Source: CAZZKG01 sp964654825 (GTDB taxonomy: Bacteria; Gemmatimonadota; CAZMKB01). From it: DNA of 64,000 bases. The first letter of the stretch is position 1; each line of letters begins with the position of its first letter. The stretch is taken from NCBI GenBank assembly GCA_964654825.1, contig CAZZKG010000002.1, positions 1 through 64,000 of the forward strand. The letters run 5' to 3'. Below the pieces are notes generated by a model. That model was given only the letters and a program-made list of their open reading frames with translations, had not been told where the DNA came from and searched no databases. Made by a program: the position numbers and the translations under genes. Shown one piece after another: positions 53,985-62,171 of this stretch.

Positions 53985-56384
53985 ATGGGCAGGATCTCGA
54001 AGATATTGAGTAGTAACTTCAAATGGGTGAAGTGTATCCCGGCCTACGTGTCCTATGATCCCAAAAGTAATATCGCCCCGAAGCATCCTCTCACGTACCA
54101 TGCAACACGGATCCTGTTCATCGCTCTCCTCGCAGTGCTGTTCCGGCTTATCTTCCCCTTCGCCACGCATTACGAGATGTCCGATTACGAGGTTGGTATG
54201 GTCGCTCCTGAGGACGTGACTGCACCGTTCTCCTACTCCGTGTACAAGAACCCGAAGGAACTGGCGAGAGAGAGGGAAGAGAGAGCAGCGGGTGTTCATC
54301 CTGTCCTCGAGTATATTCCGAGTGCTTTCGATTCAGTCAGAGCGAAGGTCGATGTGTTTTTCGGCAATCTCGACAGCATGTCCCGCAGATACCGTGAAAT
54401 AGAACAGGCCAGAAAAAAATACAGGAACAATACCCGGAAGGCAAAACTCGATGCCGAATTGGACACTCTTCGAATGACAGTCACGGTATACCTGCAGGAG
54501 ATGGGTGTCGCTGTGGATGAAAGTGATCTGCCGTTTATCCTCACTTCTGAAATTCAGAAAAATCTCGAGAAAAAAACAGATAATTTTTTCGAGGAGCATC
54601 TGAGGAGAGGTGTAATAACCAGTGAGATTGCTGATCGTCTTGGTGATGATCAGGTTGCAAGCGTTCGAAATGAGACGGAGGTACTGAACAACGTCGATGA
54701 CTTCTACACGATCGAGCAGGTCTATGATGTCGCCCTTCGTTCGGATATCGGATCAGAAAAAGATGTGACGAAGTCCATTTTTCTCGCTGTCGTAAACCAG
54801 TTTTTCAAACCGAATGTGATATACAATGAAATTGAAACCGCGAGAAGGAAGGAACACGCACGTAACCAGGTTCCCCCCATCAAGGCACAGGTCCTCGAAG
54901 GGGAGAAGATCATCACCGAGGGTTATCGCATCAACAACACTGCTCTCGACAAATACGTCGCCCTCCAGGAGGAACTGGTAAGACGGCAGCAAGGTGTTAC
55001 CTGGAGCCAGATCTATCTCCCGATCGCCGGCGGTATACTCATCAACCTGTTCGTTCTCGGGATATTTGTTCTCTATCTGCTCTACTACCGCAAGCCGGTG
55101 TATGCGTCATTTTCTAAACTTGCCCTCTTCGGGTTCACGTTCTTCATCGTGATGGGCCTGTCTTCGATAATCGCACGGTTTCCACAGGTCCCGGTTTATC
55201 TCGTCCCGATTGCAATCGGTTCGATCCTCATCGCTGTTTTGTTCGATGGGAGGCTCGCTCTCGTGGCGACGCTCGTGCTCGCTATCCTGATCGGAGGACA
55301 GGAGAATTTTGGTTATCAGGTGCTCTTCGTCTCTTTCGTCGGTGGGGTATCGGCTACACTTTCGACGCGACTGATAAGGAGACGCGGACAGTTTTACCGA
55401 TCAATACTCTACCTTGCCACAGGTTATGTCATTTCGATTACAGCCGTCAGCATGATCCGACTCGTCCCGTGGGCTGAAACCCTGCAATCGTGCGGCTGGG
55501 GGATCATCAACAGTGTGTTCTCGACATTCTTTGCGATGGGGCTTCTCCCGCTCGTCGAATACATCTTCAATGTCACGACCGATATAACACTTCTCGAACT
55601 ATCGGATTTCAATCATCCGCTCATGAAAGAACTTGCGTTGAGGGCACCAGGCACCTGGGCACATTCCCTTGCGGTCAGTAATCTTTCCGAAACGGTTGCC
55701 GAGCGGGTCGGCGCCAATTCCCTCCTTGCCAGGGTTGGAGCCTATTATCACGACATCGGAAAGATGACCAAGCCTCTGTACTTCGTCGAAAATCAAAGGT
55801 CGGACTACAATCCCCATGATTTCACCTCTCCCAGTATGAGTGCACTCATTATCGAGTCCCATGTAAAAAAAGGTATAGAGATGGGGCAGAAATACAAACT
55901 CCCTCAGTGTATCATCGATTTCATACCACAGCACCACGGTACGTCGATGATCTCCTTTTTCTATGACAAAGCGAAAGAATTGACGATGAACAGCGATGTC
56001 GACCCGTATCAATATAAATACCCCGGACCAAAACCTCAGACCAAAGAGACCGCAATACTGATGATAGCTGATTCTGTAGAGTCCGCCAGCCGTACGATTA
56101 AAGATCCGGTACCGCAACGGATCAGTGATATGATCAGGGGCATCATCAAGTCGAAGGTGAACGCCGGGCAACTGGACGAGTCAGACATCACTTTCAATGA
56201 CCTGAGAATCATGGAAGAGGAGTTCGTCAAAGTTATCATTTCGACCCTTCATCACAGGATCGAGTATCCCGGTCAATTCAACAGCCAGGATGAAACGAAC
56301 AAAAATGCCAGTGAACACGACAAAGAGAATCTACATAAACAGGATAACAAGACATCGACTTCCGCTGTCGATGAAAGAGCTTAA
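53985..56384 (+). CDS. 7TM-HD family membrane phosphodiesterase (PgpH-like)
   Basis: A 799-residue protein with one N-terminal membrane helix (about 41-60), a large extracellular 7TMR-HDED domain (about 65-340), seven membrane helices (about 345-540) and a cytoplasmic HD domain. The metal-binding residues are in TWAHSLAVSNL, GAYYHDIGKM, and FIPQHHGTS further on. In Listeria PgpH of this architecture hydrolyses c-di-AMP; here cdaA lies about 8 kb upstream in the same gene run, which fits. It starts four bases after phoH and overlaps ybeY by about 80 bases. Confidence 0.92.
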   Translation: MGRISKILSSNFKWVKCIPAYVSYDPKSNIAPKHPLTYHATRILFIALLAVLFRLIFPFATHYEMSDYEVGMVAPEDVTAPFSYSVYKNPKELAREREERAAGVHPVLEYIPSAFDSVRAKVDVFFGNLDSMSRRYREIEQARKKYRNNTRKAKLDAELDTLRMTVTVYLQEMGVAVDESDLPFILTSEIQKNLEKKTDNFFEEHLRRGVITSEIADRLGDDQVASVRNETEVLNNVDDFYTIEQVYDVALRSDIGSEKDVTKSIFLAVVNQFFKPNVIYNEIETARRKEHARNQVPPIKAQVLEGEKIITEGYRINNTALDKYVALQEELVRRQQGVTWSQIYLPIAGGILINLFVLGIFVLYLLYYRKPVYASFSKLALFGFTFFIVMGLSSIIARFPQVPVYLVPIAIGSILIAVLFDGRLALVATLVLAILIGGQENFGYQVLFVSFVGGVSATLSTRLIRRRGQFYRSILYLATGYVISITAVSMIRLVPWAETLQSCGWGIINSVFSTFFAMGLLPLVEYIFNVTTDITLLELSDFNHPLMKELALRAPGTWAHSLAVSNLSETVAERVGANSLLARVGAYYHDIGKMTKPLYFVENQRSDYNPHDFTSPSMSALIIESHVKKGIEMGQKYKLPQCIIDFIPQHHGTSMISFFYDKAKELTMNSDVDPYQYKYPGPKPQTKETAILMIADSVESASRTIKDPVPQRISDMIRGIIKSKVNAGQLDESDITFNDLRIMEEEFVKVIISTLHHRIEYPGQFNSQDETNKNASEHDKENLHKQDNKTSTSAVDERA

Positions 56385-56757
56385 ACGCTGTGTGCTCGAG
56401 TTGCTACGACAGGCGGATGTGGATGAAGCAGAGGTGAGTGTTACTCTCATTGATGACGATCACATCAGACATCTCAATAAAACATACAGGCATATCGACA
56501 GGTATACGGATGTCCTTGCATTCGAGCTCACCGATCCCCCCGATTCGATACTGGTTGGGGATATCTACATTTCAATGGAGAGAGTAATCCATCAGGCCGG
56601 AAGTCATTCCGTGAGCAGACGGGAGGAGTTACTGCGTCTTCTTGTCCACGGGGTCCTGCATCTCTGCGGTTACCGTGATGATATTTCGGATAGCGAAGAA
56701 GCGATGATCAAAAGACAGGAAGCAATGGTTCGGGGTTTTCTGAGCGGTGAATTGTAG
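56305..56757 (+). CDS. ybeY: Endoribonuclease YbeY (16S rRNA maturation)
   Basis: A 150-residue UPF0054 metalloprotein needed for 16S rRNA 3' end processing and ribosome quality control. The central SVTLIDDDHIRHLNKTYRHID and YTDVLAFEL segments and the metal motif HGVLHLCGYRDD are present. The canonical motif is HGxLHLxGYDH; here the third His position is Asp, which I also associate with Bacteroidetes-type YbeY. The start is uncertain (ATG 56290, 56305 or 56371); the N-terminal strand RIYINRITRHRLPL looks genuine, so the overlap with the HD gene is probably real. Confidence 0.88.
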   Translation: MPVNTTKRIYINRITRHRLPLSMKELKRCVLELLRQADVDEAEVSVTLIDDDHIRHLNKTYRHIDRYTDVLAFELTDPPDSILVGDIYISMERVIHQAGSHSVSRREELLRLLVHGVLHLCGYRDDISDSEEAMIKRQEAMVRGFLSGEL

Positions 56758-58068
56758 ATGCCTTTATCATTCGTCATACTCGCTGTCATATTCATCGGCT
56801 GTCTTTCCCTCTCAGCCGCATTCTCCGGGTCCGAAACCGCCTTTTTCTCCCTTTCTAAATGGCAGATTTCGAAAATGGAGGAGGACAGGCGAAAAAACGT
56901 CAGGTTAGTCGAGAAACTACTCGAACGGAGTGACGACCTCCTCAACGGAATTCTGCTGGGAAATCTGATCGTGTCAATAGCAGCCGCATCGTCTGCCACT
57001 TTTCTGAGCCATTTTCTTTTCCCGGAAACCCGCCTCCTTTCTGAGGGAACTCTCTATATGGTTGATATTCTGGCGATAACGCTGTTGATTCTTCTCTTCG
57101 GTGAGATTACCCCCAAAGTGTATGCAGTAGATCACCCGGAGAATTTCAGTTCGAGAGTAGCCCCGTATCTCAACGTGTGGATTATTGTGATCAAGCCTTT
57201 CATCAGAATCCTGTCTATCCTCACAAGGGCTGCGAAGCGGGTGTTCGGGACATCCACAAAGACTTCAAGGTTCACCGAGGAGGAGCTGTTCACCACTGTC
57301 TCCACGGCCATGGATAATGGCAATGTGGATACCAGCATGATCCAGAAGATATTCAACTTCGGTGACACCATGGTCAATGAAATAATGGTCCCACGTACGA
57401 ACATGCTATGCATCGAAGAAGGTACACCGATCGATGAGGTGTATCGGCAGGTTAAGGAGATCGAGCATTCGAGGATTCCCATATACCAGGAGAATCTGGA
57501 CAGTATAACCGGAATACTATACGCGAAAGATCTTCTCGGTTATGCATTTGACTTCCAGAAGATCGATGCTCTGTATCAGATCAGAAAACCCGCCCACTTC
57601 GTCCCGGAATTCAAAAAAGTGAAGGACCTCCTCCGCGAGTTTCAAATGATGAAGGTTCACATTGCCATTGTTGTGGATGAATATGGCGGTACGGCGGGAC
57701 TGGTCACACTCGAAGACGTAATCGAGGAGATCGTTGGTGAGATTCAGGATGAGTACGATGTCGAAGAGCCTGAGATGATTCAGATCAGGGAAGGTGTCTT
57801 CCTGGTCGATGGTCTTATGAATATCGATGATTTTCAGGAATCGTTAGGCGTAACGATAGAGGGGGAGGGTTTTGATACTCTCGGGGGTTATATTTTTTCA
57901 CTGATGGGCAAGATTCCCAAACAGGGTGATGAGATTACCGAGAATTCTCTATCGATCAGGATCTACCGTGTTGTCGGGAAGCGGGTGTCGAAGGTGATCG
58001 TCAAGAAGCTCGAGGAAAATGAAAGCACGGGGGAGACGGAAGGAGAGCAGGAGGGCAACCGCTCATGA
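56758..58068 (+). CDS. CNNM/CorC (HlyC) family protein, copy 1
   Basis: A 436-residue protein. The N-terminal CNNM (DUF21) membrane domain has about four helices, with SLSAAFSGSETAFFSLS near residue 18 and LLFGEITPKVYAV near 114. A tandem CBS pair follows (about 205-340: IMVPRTNMLCIE and VVDEYGGTAGLVTLEDVIEEIVG), then the CorC_HlyC domain. Such proteins are implicated in Mg2+ efflux or homeostasis. It follows ybeY without a gap, and its stop overlaps the second copy by four bases. Confidence 0.92.
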   Translation: MPLSFVILAVIFIGCLSLSAAFSGSETAFFSLSKWQISKMEEDRRKNVRLVEKLLERSDDLLNGILLGNLIVSIAAASSATFLSHFLFPETRLLSEGTLYMVDILAITLLILLFGEITPKVYAVDHPENFSSRVAPYLNVWIIVIKPFIRILSILTRAAKRVFGTSTKTSRFTEEELFTTVSTAMDNGNVDTSMIQKIFNFGDTMVNEIMVPRTNMLCIEEGTPIDEVYRQVKEIEHSRIPIYQENLDSITGILYAKDLLGYAFDFQKIDALYQIRKPAHFVPEFKKVKDLLREFQMMKVHIAIVVDEYGGTAGLVTLEDVIEEIVGEIQDEYDVEEPEMIQIREGVFLVDGLMNIDDFQESLGVTIEGEGFDTLGGYIFSLMGKIPKQGDEITENSLSIRIYRVVGKRVSKVIVKKLEENESTGETEGEQEGNRS

Positions 58069-59336
58069 CGCTCACCCTCATTATACTGTGCGTAATCGGA
58101 TCAGCATTCTTCTCCGGATCTGAAATTGCTCTGATTTCCATCAGTAGAGTGCGCCTCAAACACTGGGTGGAGAAACGATTCCGGGGAGCTGCTCTTGCTG
58201 AAGATTACCTCGAAAAACCCTACCGAATGATCAATACGATTCTCGTTGGGAACAACCTGGTGAACATCGCGGCGTCGGTCCTGACTTCCAAGTTTCTTCT
58301 CGATCGGCTGAATAATGCAGCTGAAAATCCTATCGTGTCGGCGCTTCTCGTCCCCGCTCTTCTCACCCCGCCTCTCCTCATCATCGGAGAGGTTGTCCCG
58401 AAGGCTGTGTTCAAGGAAAGTTCATCGATGATACTCCCGTATCTCGAAGGGCCACTGAGAGTGAGCAGTATCATTCTGGCTCCGCTCTTGTGGATTACCA
58501 ATGGTATCAGCAGGGTTATGATCCGCCTCACCGGCAGGGAGGATGATCAGAACCGGGAGTTCTTCTCGAGGCGTAATATCGAGCTTCTCCTCCGGGAAAG
58601 CGAGAAGGTCGGACTCGTTGAGGAAAGTGAAAGGGAGATCATAACCGGAGTGTTTACATTTGGCGAGAAAACCGCGAAAGAAGTAATGACTCCCCGCACT
58701 GAGATCGTATCGGCCCTGAAGGATTCCGGGATCAAGGAGGTGGTGAATCTTGCACGTGACTCGGGCTTTTCCCGACTTCCTATCCAGGATGAGAGTATCG
58801 ACAGGATAATCGGGATGTACCATGTTTTCGATCTATTGAAATATGACGAAGAGAATGGGTTGACTCAACGACCCGTTCACTTCGTACCCGAGACGAAAAA
58901 GTGCGATGAGCTGCTTTATGAGATGAGGGCCGAGCGAAAACACATGGCGGTCGTAGTGGATGAATACGGCGGGACAGCGGGTATCGTCACACTCGAAGAT
59001 CTGGTCGAAGAACTCATTGGAGATATCCAGGATGAGTATGACAATGAGCCCACCGCAATAAAAGTGAAATCCGGTAAGGAGATCATGATCGATGGTTCGA
59101 CCGAGATCGATGAAGTCAACGAAAGTCTCGATCTCAATCTTGCGTCGACTGAAGTAGAGACCATGGGAGGACTCCTCATGTCAAAGCTTGGTCGAATCCC
59201 ATCCACCGGTGAAGTTTTTCGGATGGGGAATCTTCGTATAGAAGTGCTGAGAGCCAATCTTACATCCATCAGTAAGATGAGAATCGTAAGAGTTGAGAGC
59301 GGTGATATCGACAAGATCGTTCCCCGGATCATGTGA
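58065..59336 (+). CDS. CNNM/CorC (HlyC) family protein, copy 2
   Basis: A 423-residue paralogue of the preceding gene with the same layout: CNNM domain (SAFFSGSEIALISISRVRL near residue 12, LIIGEVVPKAVF near 105), two CBS domains (VMTPRTEIVSAL, VVDEYGGTAGIVTLEDLVEELIG) and the C-terminal CorC_HlyC domain. The two proteins differ clearly outside these motifs, so the duplication is old. They may act as a heteromeric pair. An ATGA overlap couples their translation. Confidence 0.92.
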   Translation: MTLTLIILCVIGSAFFSGSEIALISISRVRLKHWVEKRFRGAALAEDYLEKPYRMINTILVGNNLVNIAASVLTSKFLLDRLNNAAENPIVSALLVPALLTPPLLIIGEVVPKAVFKESSSMILPYLEGPLRVSSIILAPLLWITNGISRVMIRLTGREDDQNREFFSRRNIELLLRESEKVGLVEESEREIITGVFTFGEKTAKEVMTPRTEIVSALKDSGIKEVVNLARDSGFSRLPIQDESIDRIIGMYHVFDLLKYDEENGLTQRPVHFVPETKKCDELLYEMRAERKHMAVVVDEYGGTAGIVTLEDLVEELIGDIQDEYDNEPTAIKVKSGKEIMIDGSTEIDEVNESLDLNLASTEVETMGGLLMSKLGRIPSTGEVFRMGNLRIEVLRANLTSISKMRIVRVESGDIDKIVPRIM

Positions 59337-59366
59337 TCCGGTCAGTGATCCCGTATTTACCGAAAG

Positions 59367-59996
59367 ATGGAGAATGATCACGTGATGGCGAAACCCGTAA
59401 GCTGGATCAAGACAAGGTTCTTAACCGGAATCATCGTCCTTACCCCCCTGGCACTGACGATCTGGATATTCTACACACTTTTCGTGAAGCTCGACGGACT
59501 GCTCGCCGTGGTCATTCAAAAGGCTCTCGGGCGACACATCCCCGGATCCGGTTTCATCGCACTCGTGATCCTCATCCTGCTCACCGGGACATTCGCCAGA
59601 AACTTTATCGGGGGAAAATTGATAGCCCTCGGAAACATCATCCTCGTCCGCATCCCGATCGTAAGCAAGATCTACACAGCCATTCAGCAGATAACACAGG
59701 TCTTTTTCGGGGAGAGAAAGACCCTTTTCCAACAGGTTGTATTATTCGAATATCCACGGAAGGGATCGTACGTGATTGGTTTTGTCACCTCGAAGTGTTC
59801 CGGAGAAGTCGAAGACTCGGTTGGCGAAGATTTCATCAACATCTTTCTCCCCACTACTCCAAATCCCACGAGTGGATTTCTCCTTTTCATTCCCAAAAAG
59901 GATATTATCTTTCTTAAGATGAGTGTTGAGGATGGCATCAAGATGGTCATCTCAGGAGGAGCTGTGATCCCGGAGCCGCCGGGTTCGAAAATCTGA
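59367..59996 (+). CDS. DUF502 family membrane protein
   Basis: A 209-residue protein with two N-terminal membrane helices (FLTGIIVLTPLALTIWIFYTL and GFIALVILILLTGTFARN) and a soluble C-terminal domain with the DUF502 pattern IPIVSKIYTAIQQ, TLFQQVVLFEYPRKG, IGFVTS and FLPTTPNPTSGFLLFIP. Function is unknown. The ATG at 59367 or 59385 may be the start. It lies between the CorC pair and mgtE. Confidence 0.87.
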   Translation: MENDHVMAKPVSWIKTRFLTGIIVLTPLALTIWIFYTLFVKLDGLLAVVIQKALGRHIPGSGFIALVILILLTGTFARNFIGGKLIALGNIILVRIPIVSKIYTAIQQITQVFFGERKTLFQQVVLFEYPRKGSYVIGFVTSKCSGEVEDSVGEDFINIFLPTTPNPTSGFLLFIPKKDIIFLKMSVEDGIKMVISGGAVIPEPPGSKI

Positions 59997-60010
59997 GTGA
60001 GGATAAATCG

Positions 60011-61354
60011 GTGTCCCATGAACCGAAATCAGTAATCGTGAGTTCCTATCTCGAATCGGGAGATATAAACGGTCTGAGACGAGATCTCGAGAAACTGCAT
60101 CCTGCAGATGTTGCAGAAATCCTGAAGAATCTCGAAGAGCCTGACAGATTCAGAGTTTTCAGATTACTGCCTGCTGAGCTGGCGTCCGAAATCCTCACCG
60201 AGCTCGACGAGGAGATGCAGGAACAGCTGATACACAGGAGTGACGAGAAGACAATCGGTGCCATCTTCGAGGAGATGGCCACCGACGATGCGGTCGACAT
60301 TATCGGTGACCTGCCTGAAGAAGATGCAGAGAAGGTGCTCAGCTCTTTCGAAAAAGAGGAAGTCGAGGAGCTCAAGGAACTTCTGCAGTACGACGAAGAA
60401 TCTGCCGGTGGAATCATGACTCCCGAGATCCTCTTCATCGACCAGGACAGGACAGTCGACGAGGCCATTGTCGAAGTGAGGGAGAAGGCAAAAGAGTTCG
60501 AAGAAGTGTATACCGTTTTTGTCGTAGATGAAAAACGGAGGTTGAAGGGCAGCATTTCCCTGCACAATCTGATCCTCGCAGATATCACAGCGAGAGTTTA
60601 CGAAATAATGGAACAGGATGTCATCCACGTTACCTCGGAAGTCGATCGCGAGGAGGTGGCTAGAATCATGGTGAAGTATAACCTCGTTGTGATACCGGTC
60701 GTAGACAGTCGGAGAGAGCTCATCGGCAGGATTACCTTCGACGACGTCATGGATATTATCGAAGACGAAACCACCGAAGATATCCTCCTTTTTGCCGGTG
60801 TCGATGAGGAGGAAGAAATAACCGGTGGCCCGAAACAGGCCGTTCGCAGCCGTCTGCCGTGGCTTTACATCAACCTGTTTTCTGCCTTCGTCGCAGCTTC
60901 CGTCATCAATCTGTTCTCCGAGATCATCAGCAAAAAGGTTGTACTGGCGGTTTTTATGCCTCTGGTGGCAGGCATGGCCGGGAGTTCCGCAACGCAGACA
61001 TTGGCCGTAACCGTGAGGAGCATTGCTCTTGGTGAGATCAATGCCGGGAAGGCTTTTCGATTGATCAGAAAAGAAATCCTCATTGGGATGCTCAACGGGA
61101 TAGGTCTTGCCGTTGTTGTGACGATTATCTCTGTTATCTGGCAGCAGAAACTCTCCTTTGGCCTGATGATCGGACTGGTTGTGTGGTTGATGACTACAGT
61201 AGCAACTACTCTGGGAGCACTCATTCCGCTCACTCTGAAGAAGATTGGATACGATCCGGCCATTGCGTCCACGAGCTTCGTCACGACACTCACCGATATC
61301 ATCAGCTTTGTCGTACTCCTCGGGCTCGGGACCTTGTTCCTGGTGTACATATAG
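60011..61354 (+). CDS. mgtE: Magnesium transporter MgtE
   Basis: A 447-residue Mg2+ channel. The acidic N domain (about 10-125: HPADVAEILKNLEEPDRFRVF and similar superhelical repeats) is followed by two CBS domains (about 130-255, ending ITFDDVMDIIEDE). Five membrane helices come next, with the pore signatures AGMAGSSATQTLAV and TTVATTLGALIPL. The acidic CBS and N domains gate the channel by sensing Mg2+. The start is a GTG with GTGAGGATAA upstream. Next to two CorC-like proteins it makes a local magnesium-handling set. Confidence 0.95.
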   Translation: MSHEPKSVIVSSYLESGDINGLRRDLEKLHPADVAEILKNLEEPDRFRVFRLLPAELASEILTELDEEMQEQLIHRSDEKTIGAIFEEMATDDAVDIIGDLPEEDAEKVLSSFEKEEVEELKELLQYDEESAGGIMTPEILFIDQDRTVDEAIVEVREKAKEFEEVYTVFVVDEKRRLKGSISLHNLILADITARVYEIMEQDVIHVTSEVDREEVARIMVKYNLVVIPVVDSRRELIGRITFDDVMDIIEDETTEDILLFAGVDEEEEITGGPKQAVRSRLPWLYINLFSAFVAASVINLFSEIISKKVVLAVFMPLVAGMAGSSATQTLAVTVRSIALGEINAGKAFRLIRKEILIGMLNGIGLAVVVTIISVIWQQKLSFGLMIGLVVWLMTTVATTLGALIPLTLKKIGYDPAIASTSFVTTLTDIISFVVLLGLGTLFLVYI

Positions 61355-61367
61355 AAACAGGGTAAAT

Positions 61368-62171
61368 ATGGGGATAGTGAGGACAGAGGGGGTCATCCTA
61401 CGGACCTACCCTTTCAGTGAAACCAGCAAGGTCGTGCACTCCTACACCATTGATTATGGACCACAATCGTTGATGGCGAGAGGCGCCAGAAGACCGAAGA
61501 GTAAGTTCGGAGGTTTGCTCGAGACATTCACCAGGCTCGAGCTTCTGTACTTCAAGAAGGACTCGAGTTCTCTTTACACGCTGACGGAATGCTCACTGAT
61601 CGAAGCTTTCCCGGGAATGCCATTTGATCTTTCGAGGTTCTATGCCGGTTCTGTGTGCCTCGAGCTGGTCAAGAGATTCATATTACCTGAAGAGTCGAGC
61701 AGGGAACTCTACCACCTCCTCACCAGCTCCCTCCGGGCAATCAGTACGTCTGATCATGACCGGACGGAATTCGCTCTCTTCTTCTTCGTGTGGCGATTCA
61801 TCACGCTGCTTGGTTTCAAACCCGACTTTCAAAGCTGTGTATCGTGCGGGAAAGCAATGAAGACACCGTCCTCCCTGGTGATATATGAGATGGCAATAGG
61901 CGCCTGTTGTGAACACTGCTCGAGCACACTCTCTGCCACCCGGACTATCGATTGGGAGTACGGTGAGCTTATAGAATCGATAACAGGTGAGGGGAAGGAT
62001 ACGTTGATCAGGCAGCAGGGACCCCTGCCCATGGAAGTCTGGAATTTTACAACTTTATATATAAAATCACATTTATTTCATGAACGCGATCTGTCAACAT
62101 TTAATACATTCCTTGCATATGTTCATTCCGGGGCACAGAATAATATACAGGTGAGAGGGGAGAAAGGATGA
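61368..62171 (+). CDS. recO: DNA repair protein RecO
   Basis: A 267-residue recombination mediator that loads RecA with RecR. The N-terminal OB fold starts VRTEGVILRTYPFSETSKVV and includes LMARGARRPKSKFGG. A helical domain with a zinc finger follows (CVSCGKA near residue 160 and CCEHC further on). The ATG at 61368 gives the family N-terminus and has AGGGTA upstream. Its TGA overlaps the selB ATG. Confidence 0.92.
   Translation: MGIVRTEGVILRTYPFSETSKVVHSYTIDYGPQSLMARGARRPKSKFGGLLETFTRLELLYFKKDSSSLYTLTECSLIEAFPGMPFDLSRFYAGSVCLELVKRFILPEESSRELYHLLTSSLRAISTSDHDRTEFALFFFVWRFITLLGFKPDFQSCVSCGKAMKTPSSLVIYEMAIGACCEHCSSTLSATRTIDWEYGELIESITGEGKDTLIRQQGPLPMEVWNFTTLYIKSHLFHERDLSTFNTFLAYVHSGAQNNIQVRGEKG

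Noticed and set aside
60164..61396. 410-codon minus-strand open frame opposite mgtE
   Set aside because: It is exactly the shadow of a clear MgtE gene and its product is His/Asp-rich without any known domain.
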